Assembly (NCBI GenBank): GCA_024734495.1
Contig: JALMQS010000153.1
Location: forward strand, 5,605,294 to 5,669,293
DNA: 64,000 bases
Direction: 5' to 3'
Origin: Forficula auricularia
Lineage: Eukaryota; Arthropoda; Insecta; Dermaptera; Forficulidae
Part shown: positions 10,455 to 21,873 of the stretch, one piece after another
Layout of the letters: every line of letters begins with the position of its first letter
How positions within the stretch are numbered: position 1 is the stretch's first letter
Notes under the pieces: generated by a model
Seen by the model: the letters and a program-made list of their open reading frames with translations, nothing else
The model's database searches: none
What the model was told of the DNA's origin: nothing
Translations under genes and position numbers: made by a program

Positions 10455-11245
10455 CAAATATACTATATAATATTCCTCTAGATTAATTTGTAACAACGCT
10501 TAGAGAAATTTCTCTAAAAAAATTACGCTCTTGCCTAGAATCGAACCGACGAACTCTTGAACTATGGTCATTGGCTCTAGCGATTACACCATTGGGACAT
10601 TAATATTTCTATCTTGATTTCTCTTACTAAAACTAGATATTTTTGATTTAGACTTTGTGTCGAGATAATATTGTATTCATTTGAACTCGAATGAAAATGA
10701 AAAAACACCAATTGATTTTAAATTAAAAAACATTAAATATGTATTAATTAACGAGGCAAATTTGAAATCATAATTGTCGGCTAAAATTTTAAACTGACAG
10801 CTCCAATGGATTTTCATTAACCAGGCAAATTTGAAATATAATTTTAATTTGCACTCGAATTTTGAAATGAAAGACTCCAATTCATTTTAAATTAAGAAAC
10901 ATTAAATATATTTTTTGTAATTAATTAAATTAATTGAACCGAGTAAATTTGAATAATTTCCATGATTCAGCCTGAGAATTTTTTGCAGTTCATAAATCAT
11001 TTCATTATTTTTTGTTTTGAAAAGGAAAAATGAAATTTAAATTTAAATATATTCATAATTATTCCTCCCCCCCCCCCCGCCACTCAAAAATTAAAGAGGC
11101 GAAACTTTTAAGAGACGATGTATTTTCGGTAGTTTACGGGTATACATTTGGAGTGTGGTTTTTAAGAGGAATAAAATTTTTTGGACCGAGACGCTGCCCG
11201 CCAGGGCATCAGCGCGGAGGGCCGAGCTTCGAGAAGCTCGTGAAA
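10455..11245 (-). mobile_element. tRNA-box element, copy 1 (inverted to 40085-40866)
   Basis: This 0.8 kb unit recurs in the opposite orientation at 40085-40866. Read on the minus strand it begins in a GC-rich patch (GAAGCTCGGCCCTCCGCG, GCCCTGGCGGGCAGCGTCTC), passes a homopolymer run (C11 here), and contains tRNA-like promoter boxes: TGGTGTAATCG as A box and GGTTCGATTCT (10537-10547) as B box. It ends near AGCGTTGTTACAAATTAATC. It is probably a SINE-like or composite non-autonomous element. The plus frame at 11030-11251 is not conserved between the copies. Confidence 0.65.
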
Positions 11246-11397
11246 AAATAGTTGCTTTAAGAAATACTTTCTTTTTTAATATTTAATACATAGTGCTTTA
11301 TATTAGCACATGAAGCAACTATTTTTTCATATTGTATAAAATTCCATTGAAAAATTCTCCCAAAACGTTTGGCTTTTAAATAAACCTTCTAAGATTG

Positions 11398-11894
11398 TTT
11401 TTACTTTACCATACCAGGGTGTGGTCAAGTATTGCAATCGTGCATGAAAAAAAGTGGTTTTTTTCCTTCTTTTTTTTCGAAATATCTCAAAACGGCTCAA
11501 ACTATTTTGATTAAAAAAATTGTGAACATCGAAAAAATTATATTTTTCGAAATAATAATTGTTTTGTCAAAATGTCTGTTAGTCTGTCCGTCCGCCCGTT
11601 AGTCTGTGTGTTATCAAATTTTTGTGGACGAGCTAGCTCAAAAACTAGTGTGAATATCGAAACCAAATTTCACACGTAGTTTTGGTCTATTGAGATTAAG
11701 AGCTGATTAGATTTTGGTGCATATAGACCCAAAATTAAGGTGGGTGGAGGGGGTTAAAAATTAAAAATCTAGGCCGTTTGAGCAAACTCAAGCAAATTTT
11801 GTATACATAATCAGTGAACCCCCAGAAGTCTATTTTAGGGGCCAGGTTGTATGGTAAAGTGAAGTGGATGGCCACATCTGAACACGTCCGCTTA
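11398..11894 (+). mobile_element. Family-A MITE, copy 3 (internally deleted)
   Basis: Starts TTTACTTTACCATACCAGGG and ends with the GTATGGTAAAGT terminus plus conserved tail. About 200-300 bp of the body, including most repeated modules, is missing. Confidence 0.85.
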
Positions 11895-11984
11895 TTTTAG
11901 ATTACTTCAAATTTTACTATCCCTGAAAAAATTACGTTCTTGCCACTGGCGACAAAACGTCTGCTTGGAAACGGTCACGTATCC

Positions 11985-12660
11985 AGGGCCGCGCCGCCTA
12001 TGTGTTCAAAGTGTGCGGGTCACACAGGCGCCGGGGCAATAGGGGCGCCGGCGCCAATTATTTTTTTTTTACAAAAAAACTAGAAAATAAAAATCAAATG
12101 TCCGGCAATGCGTTTTTGATAGAAATTAGAACCGACGAAAATTTTGACAAAATTGTAAATGATACCATGAAAATTGTCGAAAAATTAGATATCGAGACTG
12201 AATTTGAAACTTCCAAATCCCTAGGTCGTCGTAAAACTCCAAATGGTTTTGATTATGAACACGAAGACCATACTATAAATGATCCAAAAACCTCTTTTAA
12301 AATTAATGTATTTTTTTATATATTGGATCAAGCTTTATGCTCAGTAGACGAAATATTTAATTTGTTAAATAATCACAACAACAAGTTTAATTTTTTATTT
12401 AAACTGAGTAATGACCAAGATCAAAGTCGATTAAGAACCAGTTCCAATCATTTGCAAGAAAATCTTTCAACAAATGATTCATTAAATAAAATTAACGCCG
12501 ATGATTTGGGTGAACAAATTATGTCATGTCAGTCATTTTTCAAAAAAATAAATAATGATGTGGTGAAAATTCTCGATATTCAGTATTTAAAATGGGATTT
12601 AAAATCATTCTGAAATACAAGATACATAAAAAACAATTCGTCATGTATGACCATTGACCA
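11985..12660 (+). pseudogene. Dead hAT-family transposase fragment (ZMYM1-like clade)
   Basis: An open frame at 12002-12613 (203 codons) contains RRKTPNGFDYEHEDHTIND followed by FKINVFFYILDQALCSVDE and IFNLLNNHNNKFNFLF. This arrangement matches the middle of transposase-derived proteins annotated as zinc finger MYM-type protein 1-like (hAT superfamily). The first 30 codons are GC-rich and not transposase-like. Catalytic residues and the C-terminal dimerisation domain are absent, and the C-terminus is unrelated low-complexity. CAGGGCCGCGCCGCC at about 11987, just upstream, looks like a hAT terminal repeat. I read it as an internally deleted, non-functional copy. Confidence 0.6.
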
Positions 12661-13319
12661 CACACGTTGCCCAGTCCTGGTCTAGAGCACTGGTGCTTGA
12701 CATTTTTATGTCGCGATCCAAATTTTTAGAAACATCTTCATGTCCCGAGTCCCTAAAAAGTGATTAAAATTACCATTTTTAGACCATACTTACGAAATTT
12801 TCTTCAATTTTACAATCATGGCATTTTTTAACTCACATATAAAAAAATACGCTTTTTGTTTTGACATCCTTACCCATGTGGCAAGACTGAGACTAAACCG
12901 ACATGAGCGTATCGGTCCGATATCGGACTGTTACCAATTATGAGACACAATGGTTTTACGATCAGTCAGAGATTGGTGTCAGAATGGTCAACTAACCGAG
13001 TCTCGGTATTTCAACCGACATTCAATCGGACAGAGATTCGCATTAATATCAGATTGGTTCAGAATGATCAACTAACCAGGTCTCGGAATTTCGACGGACA
13101 TTCCATCTGGCGGCCCAGTTTCAAAATGTTTTTTTTTAAACCTATATCTATTTTACTTAGGATAGGGCGCCATGGAAAAATTTTAATTAAAAAATTAAAA
13201 AAAGTTTGGGAACCCCCCCGTATAACGTATATAAATATGTTTATTTTTCATTTATTTCGTAGAGACTATAGTTTCGAAGCTTTGAACATAATCAGTTTTT
13301 TTTAATTAGAAATATCTGT
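12661..13319. other. No gene seen; hAT-end-like sequence
   Basis: 12690 onward (CACTGGTGCTTGACATTTTT, GTCGCGATCC) resembles a hAT-MITE end. 12905-13110 contains a partly duplicated unit around CTAACCGAGTCTCGG / CTAACCAGGTCTCGG that creates a spurious 121-residue frame. Confidence 0.4.
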
Positions 13320-14040
13320 TATTTCTCATGTGTTTAAATATCTGATTGAATATTGGTAACTTCTTTTTGTTGTTATAGCAAGCTACCCACATAAACGACA
13401 TAAAATTTTATAATTAAAAATTTAAACTGATAATGAAGGTCAAACCTTCGAAACTATAGTTTCAAACAGATAAATTATATATATACAATTACACATATTT
13501 ATATTTGGTATATATAGGTTTTTAACTTCTAATTCGGACTTTTCCATATCAAATTCAGGATGTTTCAAACCAAATTCAGGATTTTAAAAATCAAAATCAG
13601 ACTTTTTCAAATCAAATTCAGAATTTAATAAATTAATAAACAGTGAAAAAATAGAATAAAAGTTAAAGTTAAGAAAAGGTTTTAATTTAATTAACTCTCA
13701 GGAAAAGTTTTCAGGTAAAGAGCTAAAATTTGGTGCATTGTAATTTGCGTTCCAATTTTCACCTCATTAACTAAAACCTTTCAAGATTAGTATTTTGTAA
13801 TTTCAAGAAACCTAATATATAACATATTCATGGTTTTATAGAAATTCTGAATTTGATTTGAAAAAGTCTGATTTTGATTTAAAAATCCTGAATTTTATTT
13901 AAAACATCCTGAATTTGATATGGAAAATTCCGAATTTGAAGATAAAAACCTAAATATATTTACATGAAGCGGAGGACAACCTCTTTGATTTCTATTTATA
14001 AATCAACAACTGTTACTCTTAGCAAAATAAGTAAAAAGAT
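13320..14040. mobile_element. Foldback repeat with hammerhead-like motif (copy 1; sister at 58.3 kb)
   Basis: The left part includes AGCAAGCTACCCACATAAAC and a hammerhead-like core, CTGATAA (13427) ... GAAACTATAGTTTC (13450). The next part is an inverted repeat: CTTCTAATTCGGACTTTTCC at 13527 is mirrored near 13920-13965, each arm containing three spaced copies of AAATTCAGGAT-type words. The right end (GAGGACAACCTCTTTGATTT, AAATCAACAACTGTTACTCT) is the terminal repeat shared with the Penelope-associated units at 24, 38, 40, 43.6, 59 and 63.9 kb. A sister copy lies at 58300-59065. Confidence 0.7.
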
Positions 14041-14123
14041 ACTCAAATGTGCACTTTTTAATTAGTATATATTAATAAGATATATTTTTTTAAATATCAT
14101 TTTATTTCCCAATTTAGCTCAAG

Positions 14124-15602
14124 ATGCCACCGAGGAAAGAACCCAAGACTTTGAAAGATCTCGCTGAAAAGGCCTTTACAGACAACATCGTTAAAAATAT
14201 TAGACCTACGCCCATTTCGCATGAACAAGTAGTTGAGTTCCAACAATTTATGAAAGAAGTGGTTCCCAGCAGAATAATCGATGGCTTGAGGAAATTAGTC
14301 TTGGCCTATTTCGATCCTTCGATCGACAATTTCACGATCTCTGCTCTTCGGCTGTTTCTGACTCCAGACACGCGGACTTTGGCTCTCATGACGGAACAAC
14401 AAATTTACTTCAACAACGAATATAATTACCTGGAGAAAGATGCCATTTTAATGATGGTCAATGACTGCTGTGACAATATCATAAAGTTGGATCTCTCGCA
14501 TTTCTTTTACCCCTGGTGGAAATATATTTCCAGACTTCCATTTCTTTTAAATAACATGAAAAATCTCCGAAAATTCTACATTAACCGCTCGAAGGATGGC
14601 ACTTATAGTGAAATGGTGGAATTGATTTTGAAACACAGCCCGGGGCTTCAGGAGCTGCAAGTATTAGCATGCTATGATCCCATGCACCAAATCCACGAAT
14701 CTCAAATCCAGAATTTGCCCAGGCATGAAAACCTCCGCAAGCTGGTCATCCGGGAGGTGATTCGATCATATGAAAAACTCGACCAGATGAAAACTATTTT
14801 TGATAAGTTGCCAAATTTGAAAACACTACATTTTGAATTTGGAAACTTTGGAAACAATTTGATTCGATTTGAAAATAAGAAATTGGTCAAGATACATAAC
14901 TTCTCAACGAACGTTTTGACAGTGAACGAGCTTTTCGATTGCCAACTGGAATCAATCACGATTTTTTGCCCACCGAGGTATATCTATAGCCAATTGGGGC
15001 AAATTTTATATACACCAGACAGCCTGCCTGTCTTCAAAAATATCGAGAGCTTGGTCCTCTCTAACTGGTCGCATTTAAACAAGCTAAAATTAACTTTCGG
15101 AAAATATAATTTATCTGTGATTTTGGCCAACTGTCCAAGACTTGAGGACTTGCAAATTCAAGGGGATATTAGTTATGATTTCCAGGTGCCAATTAATTGC
15201 CCGAAGATGCGAATTCTTCAGCTAACTACTAATTCCACCTCCCTTTTGAAATACGCAATCTTCTCAATGCCCGCTATCGAATACTTGTCAATCTTGGGTT
15301 GGGAAAGTGTCACAGATGTTGATTTACTCAACATTCTTCATAAAAATTCTAGATGTAAAAGCTCGTTGAAATATTTTGAAATTCTCCGAAAGGATCGCAT
15401 TTTTCACGGTTACCAATTAGGGACTGGAACTTTTTGGCATATGTTCAATGAATTCCCTTTTCTGGAGCACATTCACGGATTGAATTTCTGGAGTTTGCCA
15501 GATACGATTTATAACGAATTGCTAAAAAAAATAAGGGAGGAAAATTATAAGTTATGCCTCACTACCAATTGCAAGAAATATCAGAAGGTTTTCAGGCAAT
15601 AA
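14124..15602 (+). CDS. Leucine-rich-repeat-like protein, single coding exon
   Basis: An uninterrupted 492-codon frame, the only long host-like ORF in the window, with base composition clearly richer in GC than its surroundings. The ATG is preceded by TTTCCCAATTTAG and CTCAAG, which looks like a splice acceptor with a short leader, so a 5' non-coding exon may exist. The protein starts MPPRKEPKTLKDLAEKAFTD. From about residue 118 it has degenerate leucine-rich repeats: NMKNLRKFYI (144-153), SPGLQELQVL (172-181), HENLRKLVI (201-209), LPNLKTLHFEFG (229-240), CPRLEDLQI (337-345), CPKMRILQL (359-367), MPAIEYLSI (382-390). LRR surfaces usually bind proteins; many such insect proteins are F-box-type ubiquitin ligase adaptors. 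No convincing F-box, signal peptide or membrane segment is visible, so the function is unknown. An AATAAA overlaps the stop codon at 15599-15604. The 3' flank runs into a palindromic transposon at 15773. Confidence 0.8.
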   Translation: MPPRKEPKTLKDLAEKAFTDNIVKNIRPTPISHEQVVEFQQFMKEVVPSRIIDGLRKLVLAYFDPSIDNFTISALRLFLTPDTRTLALMTEQQIYFNNEYNYLEKDAILMMVNDCCDNIIKLDLSHFFYPWWKYISRLPFLLNNMKNLRKFYINRSKDGTYSEMVELILKHSPGLQELQVLACYDPMHQIHESQIQNLPRHENLRKLVIREVIRSYEKLDQMKTIFDKLPNLKTLHFEFGNFGNNLIRFENKKLVKIHNFSTNVLTVNELFDCQLESITIFCPPRYIYSQLGQILYTPDSLPVFKNIESLVLSNWSHLNKLKLTFGKYNLSVILANCPRLEDLQIQGDISYDFQVPINCPKMRILQLTTNSTSLLKYAIFSMPAIEYLSILGWESVTDVDLLNILHKNSRCKSSLKYFEILRKDRIFHGYQLGTGTFWHMFNEFPFLEHIHGLNFWSLPDTIYNELLKKIREENYKLCLTTNCKKYQKVFRQ

Positions 15603-15772
15603 ATGTTAACTTTCCTAGGAGATCCAGCTTTCAGGGGGTTTAAAAATGACGCAGTCATTCAATTAATTCGATATTAGTGGCGTAACGTTTCAAAATTTTT
15701 CATACACTGTCACAATCGATTTCTGTTTGAGAGCAAATTAAAGAGGTTGTCTTTTCACTGCTAACTATATTA

Positions 15773-17126
15773 CAGTCTGTCAATTTGAAAACTTCCTACC
15801 CCTAGTATCGCTAAACAGGCAAATTATTTCAAAAATCGCTGAGACACGTCAAATTTGTATTCTAGGGGGAAGAATTTTGACGTATAAATTAGATCGCCCC
15901 CTTCACTCCCTTGCCCCCAAAGCCAACCCCCCCAAAAAAAAATCTTAAATGGGAAAGGGGGTCGAGTGAAACAACATTTTGAAAGTCTTATTATTACCTA
16001 CATTTTGGTGTGCATTTTTTAAATTTGAGTGCTGCGTTGCCAATTAGGGGACTTTGAATATTCAAAATTGAATTTTTGTAATTATTTGTGTGATACATTA
16101 AACTTATAAATTCCTTCGATTTGACGGTGGTAGGTTGTTTTAATAAATCAAATTTTACAGATAAAGTAGCATCATACCTACTAGATTAACGTAAATCACA
16201 AACAAATTAGAACACGTTTTTATTCTTGAACATTTATTTTGTAAATGAATAACAAAACAAAATTGAAAACAACAAAGTCAAAATTGAAAATTGACTTTCT
16301 TGTATTCAATTTTGTTTTGTTATTCATTTACAAAATAAATGTTCAAGAATAAAAACGTGTTTGATTTGTTGTGATTTACGTTAATCTAGTAGGTATGATG
16401 CTACTTTATCTGTAAAATTTGATTTATTAAAATAACCTACCACCGTCAAAATCTGTTTTAATGAGAATTTATTAGTTTAATGTATCACACAAATAATTAC
16501 AAAAATTCAATTTTGTAATAATCAAAGTCCCCTAATTGGCAACGCAGCACTCAAATTTAAAAATGCACACCAAAATGTAGAGAATAAAAAGCCTTTCAAA
16601 ATGATGTCTCACTCGATCCCCTTTTCTCATTTAAGATTTTGGGCCGGGTGGCTCTGGGGCGCAGGGGGGTGAAGGGGGAGATCTTTTTTTTTTTTCAATG
16701 CAATCGAATGCAAGAAGGGGTGTACCAGTAAAGATGCAGCCCCTATGGATCTCGAAAGACCCTTGCATTACCGAAGAGAAGGGAAAGTTGATTAAGTGAG
16801 AGGGTGTAGACGTAGGTGTCTATGCACTCCGGTTTTGAAGGTTTGAAGATTATAAGTGCTGGGAAAGATGGAGGCTGGGAGAGAGTTCCAGTTCCTTGAA
16901 GTCATGGGGATATATGAATTGGCGAATGAAGTGGTCCGGCACTTTTCTAATTTGACCGCGAAAGAGTGTTGGGAGTCGGCAAAACGCGTGCTACGTGCAA
17001 AGCAATTCTAATTTATATGTTAAAATTCTTCCCCCTCGAATACAAATTTGACGTGTCTCAGCGATTTTTGAAATAATTTTACTGTTTAGCGATATGAGGG
17101 TGGGAAGTTTTCAAATTGACACACTG
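15773..17126. mobile_element. 1.35 kb palindromic foldback element flanked by TA
   Basis: Starts CAGTCTGTCAATTTGAAAAC and ends with the near-exact reverse complement (GTTTTCAAATTGACACACTG). It is flanked on both sides by TA (15771-15772 and 17127-17128), the Tc1/mariner-type target duplication. The arms, about 500 bp, match almost throughout (for example ACACGTCAAATTTGTATTCT and AAAATAAATGTTCAAG mirrored) and meet near 16285. A LINE fragment (16684-17004) interrupts the right arm. No transposase remains. Confidence 0.85.
16684..17004 (-). mobile_element. 5'-truncated LINE copy inside the palindrome
   Basis: About 320 bp nearly identical to the 3' end of the LINE at 6838-7560, including the A tail (T run at 16685-16695 on plus) and the MTSRNWNSLPASIF coding block. 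It is inserted in the right arm of the foldback element and is therefore younger. The encoded stretch is only the last part of the polyprotein. Confidence 0.88.
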
Positions 17127-17128
17127 TA

Positions 17129-18180
17129 TATATCAGGGGCGGGCGATGTCTTTTCAGCTGTCCAAAAAAGGACCCATGGTTTGCGTGTACGGCTTGCACT
17201 TAGCCTCTTTGTTTTTATTAATATTTTGTCTACCTAATTATAAAATTGATTTTGTCGTTCTCATAATAATGTGTTTTAAAAAAAAGTGATTTTTTTTTTT
17301 AATTTTCGAGTATTCAGTTTTTTTGATTTTGAGTGTACAAATAGATGCTAGGCAGCGCCGTCTGGTGGTCATACCCTTAAGTGATGTGCCAATTGAGTTG
17401 TCTAAATATCAGGGGCTCCCGGGAGGGTCGAAATGTCGTTGGCTGATGCTATTGACAAACATTGAACGTGTCGCGACAGGTTTGAACATGTTTGTGCCTG
17501 TCGATGCTTCCCCCACTCTCTGTTCACTAGATAAGCCTTCTCGTCTGTTTGTCTGTTAAACAATTTTATAATAAGATAGACAAAATATTAATTAAAAAAA
17601 GCGTCTAAGTGCAATCCAACACTTTTGCGACACATCTTTTCGTTCATCAATCACAATTAATTTTTTTATTCAATTTATAGATTTTAAATGAAAGTCAGAA
17701 GTCGAGTACCAAATATATATAAACTAATGTACTTTCAATCTCATAAAATCAAAGTATTTTTCATAAGATAGCGAAAATGATTCAAATATGATGTAATCTG
17801 GAAAATTCTATTCATATTCTAAATTTAAAAAGGCCCATAAATTTTAAATTAAAGCTAACTGAAATAAAGCTAAACGAGATTCATATATGACACGGTATGA
17901 ACATACTCTTGACGTTCTGGTATTTTAGTGATGCGCCGCATCCACAGCATCCATGAACCGCACGCCACTGATATATATTAAACGTTTTATTGGTTGTTTA
18001 ATGTGTATAATAAATAAACACAAATCTTTTAATAAAAATCTAGAAACGTTTATTAAAATTTCAGACATTTCATTCTCCCTTTATCAATGGGAATTTTAAA
18101 TTTTAGAAAAAATAGTTAGATTCTTTAAAAAGAAATCATAAAACAACTATTTAATTTTTAAATTCATAAAAATTTTTAAG
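17129..18180. other. AT-rich spacer, no gene seen
   Basis: 17320-17560 has an open frame of 78 codons with moderate GC (AGGGGCTCCCGGGAGGGTCG), but it lacks a recognisable domain or exon borders. 17940-17975 (GCCGCATCCACAGCATCCAT) resembles a hAT-MITE end. The remainder is unassigned. Confidence 0.4.
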
Positions 18181-18184
18181 AAAA

Positions 18185-18550
18185 AAATAAAACCGACTTT
18201 AAAAAAATTAAATGCAACAAATAAAATACACTAAAAGGTATAAAATAATTATTATCTTATTTAGTTATAACTAAACAACGAAATTTTAACATGAAATTAC
18301 TTTTTGAAGTCGGTGCCAAACAAACTATACCTATAAGCGAGCGTACCCGCCAAACGTACTAAGTAAGATCCGTCGAGTGCGATTCATAAAAGGTATATGT
18401 TTGGCATCCAACTTCAAAAAGTAATTTCATGTTAATATTTCGTCGTTTAGTTGTAACTAAATAAGATAATAATTATTTTATACCTTTTAGTATATTTTAT
18501 TTGTTGCATTTAATTTTTTTGAAGTCGGTTTTATTTTTTCTTAAAAATTT
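18185..18550. repeat. Inverted repeat with GAAGTCGGTTTT ends
   Basis: Arms of about 160 bp: AAAACCGACTTTAAAAAAAT at the left is mirrored by TTTTTTGAAGTCGGTTTTAT at the right; TTAGTTATAACTAAACAACG and ATGAAATTACTTTTTGAAGT are likewise mirrored. The central loop of about 60 bp has GAGCGTACCCGCCAAACGTA. A partial copy lies at 5870. Foldback/MITE of unknown superfamily. Confidence 0.7.
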
Positions 18551-18599
18551 TTATTTTTCTCTTAAGTGATGTTATTAATAGTTATCCTATCATCACGAA

Positions 18600-19110
18600 C
18601 TTTACCAAATTAATATTGCACCATCCCCAAAGATACCCCCTTTCCAATAAAAAATTAATCATCGAAATCCGGTTCCTTATACAAATAAGTTAGGCCTGAA
18701 CAAACCTAACAAAAAAAGGTCTAATACCTATGAAAAAAACGGGACCAATCGGAAGGTAGATCTGGACCCGATGCAAAAAAATTTCAAAATCGGTTCACAA
18801 TTGACGGAGATATGAGATCACATAGGCACAAAAAAAAATTCAGTCGAATAGAGAACCTCCTCCCTTTTTTTGAAGTCGGCTGAAAAAAGGAGGAGGTTTC
18901 ATTTCGACTGAATTTTTTTCGTATCCCCATAATGTTGCCTGATTTCTTCGCCAATTGGGTCTAACCGATTTCGATGATTTTTTTTGCATTGGGCTCGGTC
19001 TAGTTCCCAATTGGTCCCGTTTTGCCTGGTCGGTATTGGACCTTTTTTGTTATGCATGTTCATGCATAACTTCTTTGTTTATGGACCGATTTCGATGATT
19101 CTTTTTTTAT
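18600..19110. repeat. Dispersed repeat (related to 51.4-51.8 kb) with hairpin
   Basis: Words such as GGGACCAATCGGA, GATGCAAAAAAATTTC and AAAATCGGTTCACAATTG recur at 51420-51750. 18835-18910 is a hairpin (CAGTCGAATAGAGAACCTCC mirrored by GGAGGAGGTTTCATTTCGACTG) around TTTTTTTGAAGTCGGCTG. The terminal structure is unclear. Confidence 0.5.
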
Positions 19111-19447
19111 TGAAAATTTCTATCATATCTGCTAGAAATTAATTTTAGAAATGATTGAAATTTTAAACAACAAAAAAAAATTCAATTGAAAAAGATCAGA
19201 TATAGACCGTTTTTCTAATACATATTATATCAAAAAAATTTTAAATAATTTTTTGTAAATATTTTTATTTTTATTCAAGGCTATAATAATGCCATCCCCA
19301 AGACAATATCTAGCATGGTCTATTTTCAAAATATTTATTTGTTTATAGGCTGTTTTTCTATTCCTTTTTAAAGCAAAAATTTCCAAATTTATTAATAAAG
19401 AGATAAAGTTTAGGGAAAGCGGTGTTGGTTTATAGTGAAACATATTA

Positions 19448-20222
19448 AACACAGGAATTATTTAACGGGTTATAGTGGTGTTTCACAAAGAGGAAATAAA
19501 ATTAAAAAATTAAAAAAATATTTTAAATTATTTTGGAGATTTTTTTATTTATCTCTATACATATTTCGGGCTATGAACCCTTCATCAGGAGGTTTAACAG
19601 AAAACTGAATATAAAATTTTTACATAGTATCGATGTTATTGTAGTACAGGGCGAGTGGAGGGGGGTGAGCCAATGGGCGTTGAAAGAGTGGAGGGGGGTG
19701 AGCCAATGGGCGTTGAAAGAATTGAGTGGTTAGATTTAAAGGTATGTAGAAGGGAGAAAATGGGTATTGAACAAATTGTCTGGTCAGAGTCAGGTACATT
19801 TCAAATAGGATGTCTTTGTTCGAAATTTATTTGTATAGAATTCTGGGAATACCTATTAAAGGAATTTGTTTAAGGGTTTTAGACTATATAAATTTAGACA
19901 AAAGAAGAGGATATACAAAGTTAATTCGAAGATGAGAAAGGAGGAACAAATGTTTAGTAAAGAATGAATGAATTTCGGTTAAATTTGGTTTATTAATAGA
20001 TCAATTATTGTTGATTTAGTGGTTTCTAATTGGTTATTGAGAATTCTCAATTTTATATTCAGTTTTCTGTTAAACCTCCTGATGAAGGGTTCATAGCCCG
20101 AAATATGTATAGAGATAAATAAAAAAATCTCCAAAATAATTTAAAATATTTTTTAATTTTTTAATTTTATTTCCTCTTTATGAAACACCACTATAATCCG
20201 TTAAATAATTCCTGTGTTTAAT
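19448..20222. mobile_element. Foldback element with hammerhead-like motif in each arm
   Basis: Arms of about 170 bp match in inverted orientation: CACAGGAATTATTTAACGGG mirrored near 20195-20218, and AAATATTTTAAATTATTTTG likewise. Each arm carries CTGATGAAGGGTTCATAGCC followed by CGAAATATGTAT (plus 20079-20110; minus 19555-19592). The unpaired centre holds a 33-bp direct duplication (GTGGAGGGGGGTGAGCCAAT) at 19652 and 19688. Small frames here are not genes. Confidence 0.8.
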
Positions 20223-20660
20223 AAAGAGAGAATTTCTCCTGAAATCTCTGGAATTTTAATAAACCTAAGAATGATTTTCTTTGGCTCTGTGTCTGACTGG
20301 ATTCCGATACCTAGGATTATTGAAGAATCCAAGATAATACAAAGTTCCTTCTTGTGCCAAAATGTTTATATTTTTATACTGATTAGATCTTAATATTTCT
20401 TAATGTAAAAATATTTTCTCTAAAATCTATCATTGGTTCTTAAAGATAAATTCATTTATTAATTAATATTTCTAGTTTTAGAATTTATTTTAAAGTTCAA
20501 AAATACGAATAATTCAAAAAAAATTATATTATATATATTTAGAGCTATCAAATCAATTTAGCTCAGATAAAATTTAATTTTTAAGGAATTTGGTTTCGGT
20601 TCTAACTGAAACATTTCAAATAAGAGTTTATTAAACTATTAGGTAGGTTTTATGTGTAAA

Positions 20661-21865
20661 CAGGGTCGGATTTAGGTCTTTTGCCAGGGGTGGGGCAAGC
20701 TTGAATTTGACGCCGCTTCCCCTCTCACCCTCCCCCAACCCCTAAATACATTAATTGCGGGAAAATATTTTTTCTAGGATCGTTTAGTATGGTTTGGGTT
20801 TGCCAAATCTAAGTTTGTGACCTCGAAAGAGTGAGGGACAACTTTTGGTGGCCGAAAACCTCGAAATTATCGGGCTTTTTCCAGTTTTTTGCTTTTAACT
20901 CGAAAACAGTTCACATTTTGTAAATAACCGTTCTATAGTGAATTAAGGAAGACAAATTTTCGCGTTGATTAGAAAAAGAAATGCAAAATGGGTCTAGTAG
21001 TTCGATTTCTTATGGGGATCCAAAAACAACCCCCGGATCATTTTTTTGAATACCTATCCCAAAAATACGCACTTTTTCCGATTTTTTCCCATTTTGACCA
21101 TAAAGCTGAGCGCGTTTTCGACAAAGACCAGTCTAAACATTTTTAAACTAGATTAAATTTTCTACAATTGAAACAAAGTTTCATCTTACTTGAAAAATAG
21201 TAACTTGATGCCGGAATAGGTTAAAGTTTTGAAAAAACTGCGATTTTTTTCAAAAAATTGCATTATTATTCAAGTAAGATGAAACATTGTTTCAATTGTA
21301 GCAAATTTAATCTAGTTTAAAAATGTATAGAGTGGTCTTTGTCAAAAACGCTCCTTATGGTCAAAATGGGAAAAGATCAAAAAAGTGCGAGTTTTTGGGA
21401 TATTCAAAAGTGATCTGGGGGCTGTTTTTTTGGATCCCCATTAAAAATTGTACTACTGGACCAATTTTGTATTTTTTTTAATAGACGCGAAATTTTGTCC
21501 TTTTTAATTTACTATAGAATGGTTATTTACAAAATATGAACTGTTTTCGACTTATCAGCGAAACACTGGAAAAAGTCCGAAAATTTCTAGGTTTTTCGAC
21601 CACCAAAACTTGTCCCCCACACTTTTGAGGTCACAAACTTAGATTTCGCAAAACCCAAACCATACTAAACGATCCTAGAAAAAAAATATTTTCCCGCAAT
21701 TAATGGAAACCTTCCTATTTACTGGGCTAAAAGTATTGGTTGGAAAACAACAATGTATTTAAAAATTACATTAAAAAAAATTCCCCACTTCCCAAATTGT
21801 GCCGCTTCTTAAAATTTTCCGCCGGGGGCACGTGCACCCTTTGCACCCCCCTAGATCCGGCCCTG
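20661..21865. mobile_element. hAT-type MITE, 1.2 kb, exact 8-bp duplication
   Basis: Ends CAGGGTCGGATTTAGG and CCTAGATCCGGCCCTG (inverted, two mismatches). It is flanked by TGTGTAAA on both sides (20653-20660, 21866-21873), an exact octamer. CAGGG termini with 8-bp duplications define hAT elements. The interior is a large inverted repeat around 21240 with words shared by the repeats at 7.9, 46, 54 and 57.5 kb (TTTTCGACAAAGACCA, GATTAAATTT). No transposase. Confidence 0.92.
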
Positions 21866-21873
21866 TGTGTAAA

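Noticed and set aside
12940..13305. 121-codon open frame
   Set aside because: Covers an imperfect duplicated unit; amino-acid sequence has no family features and the 3' half is A/T low-complexity.
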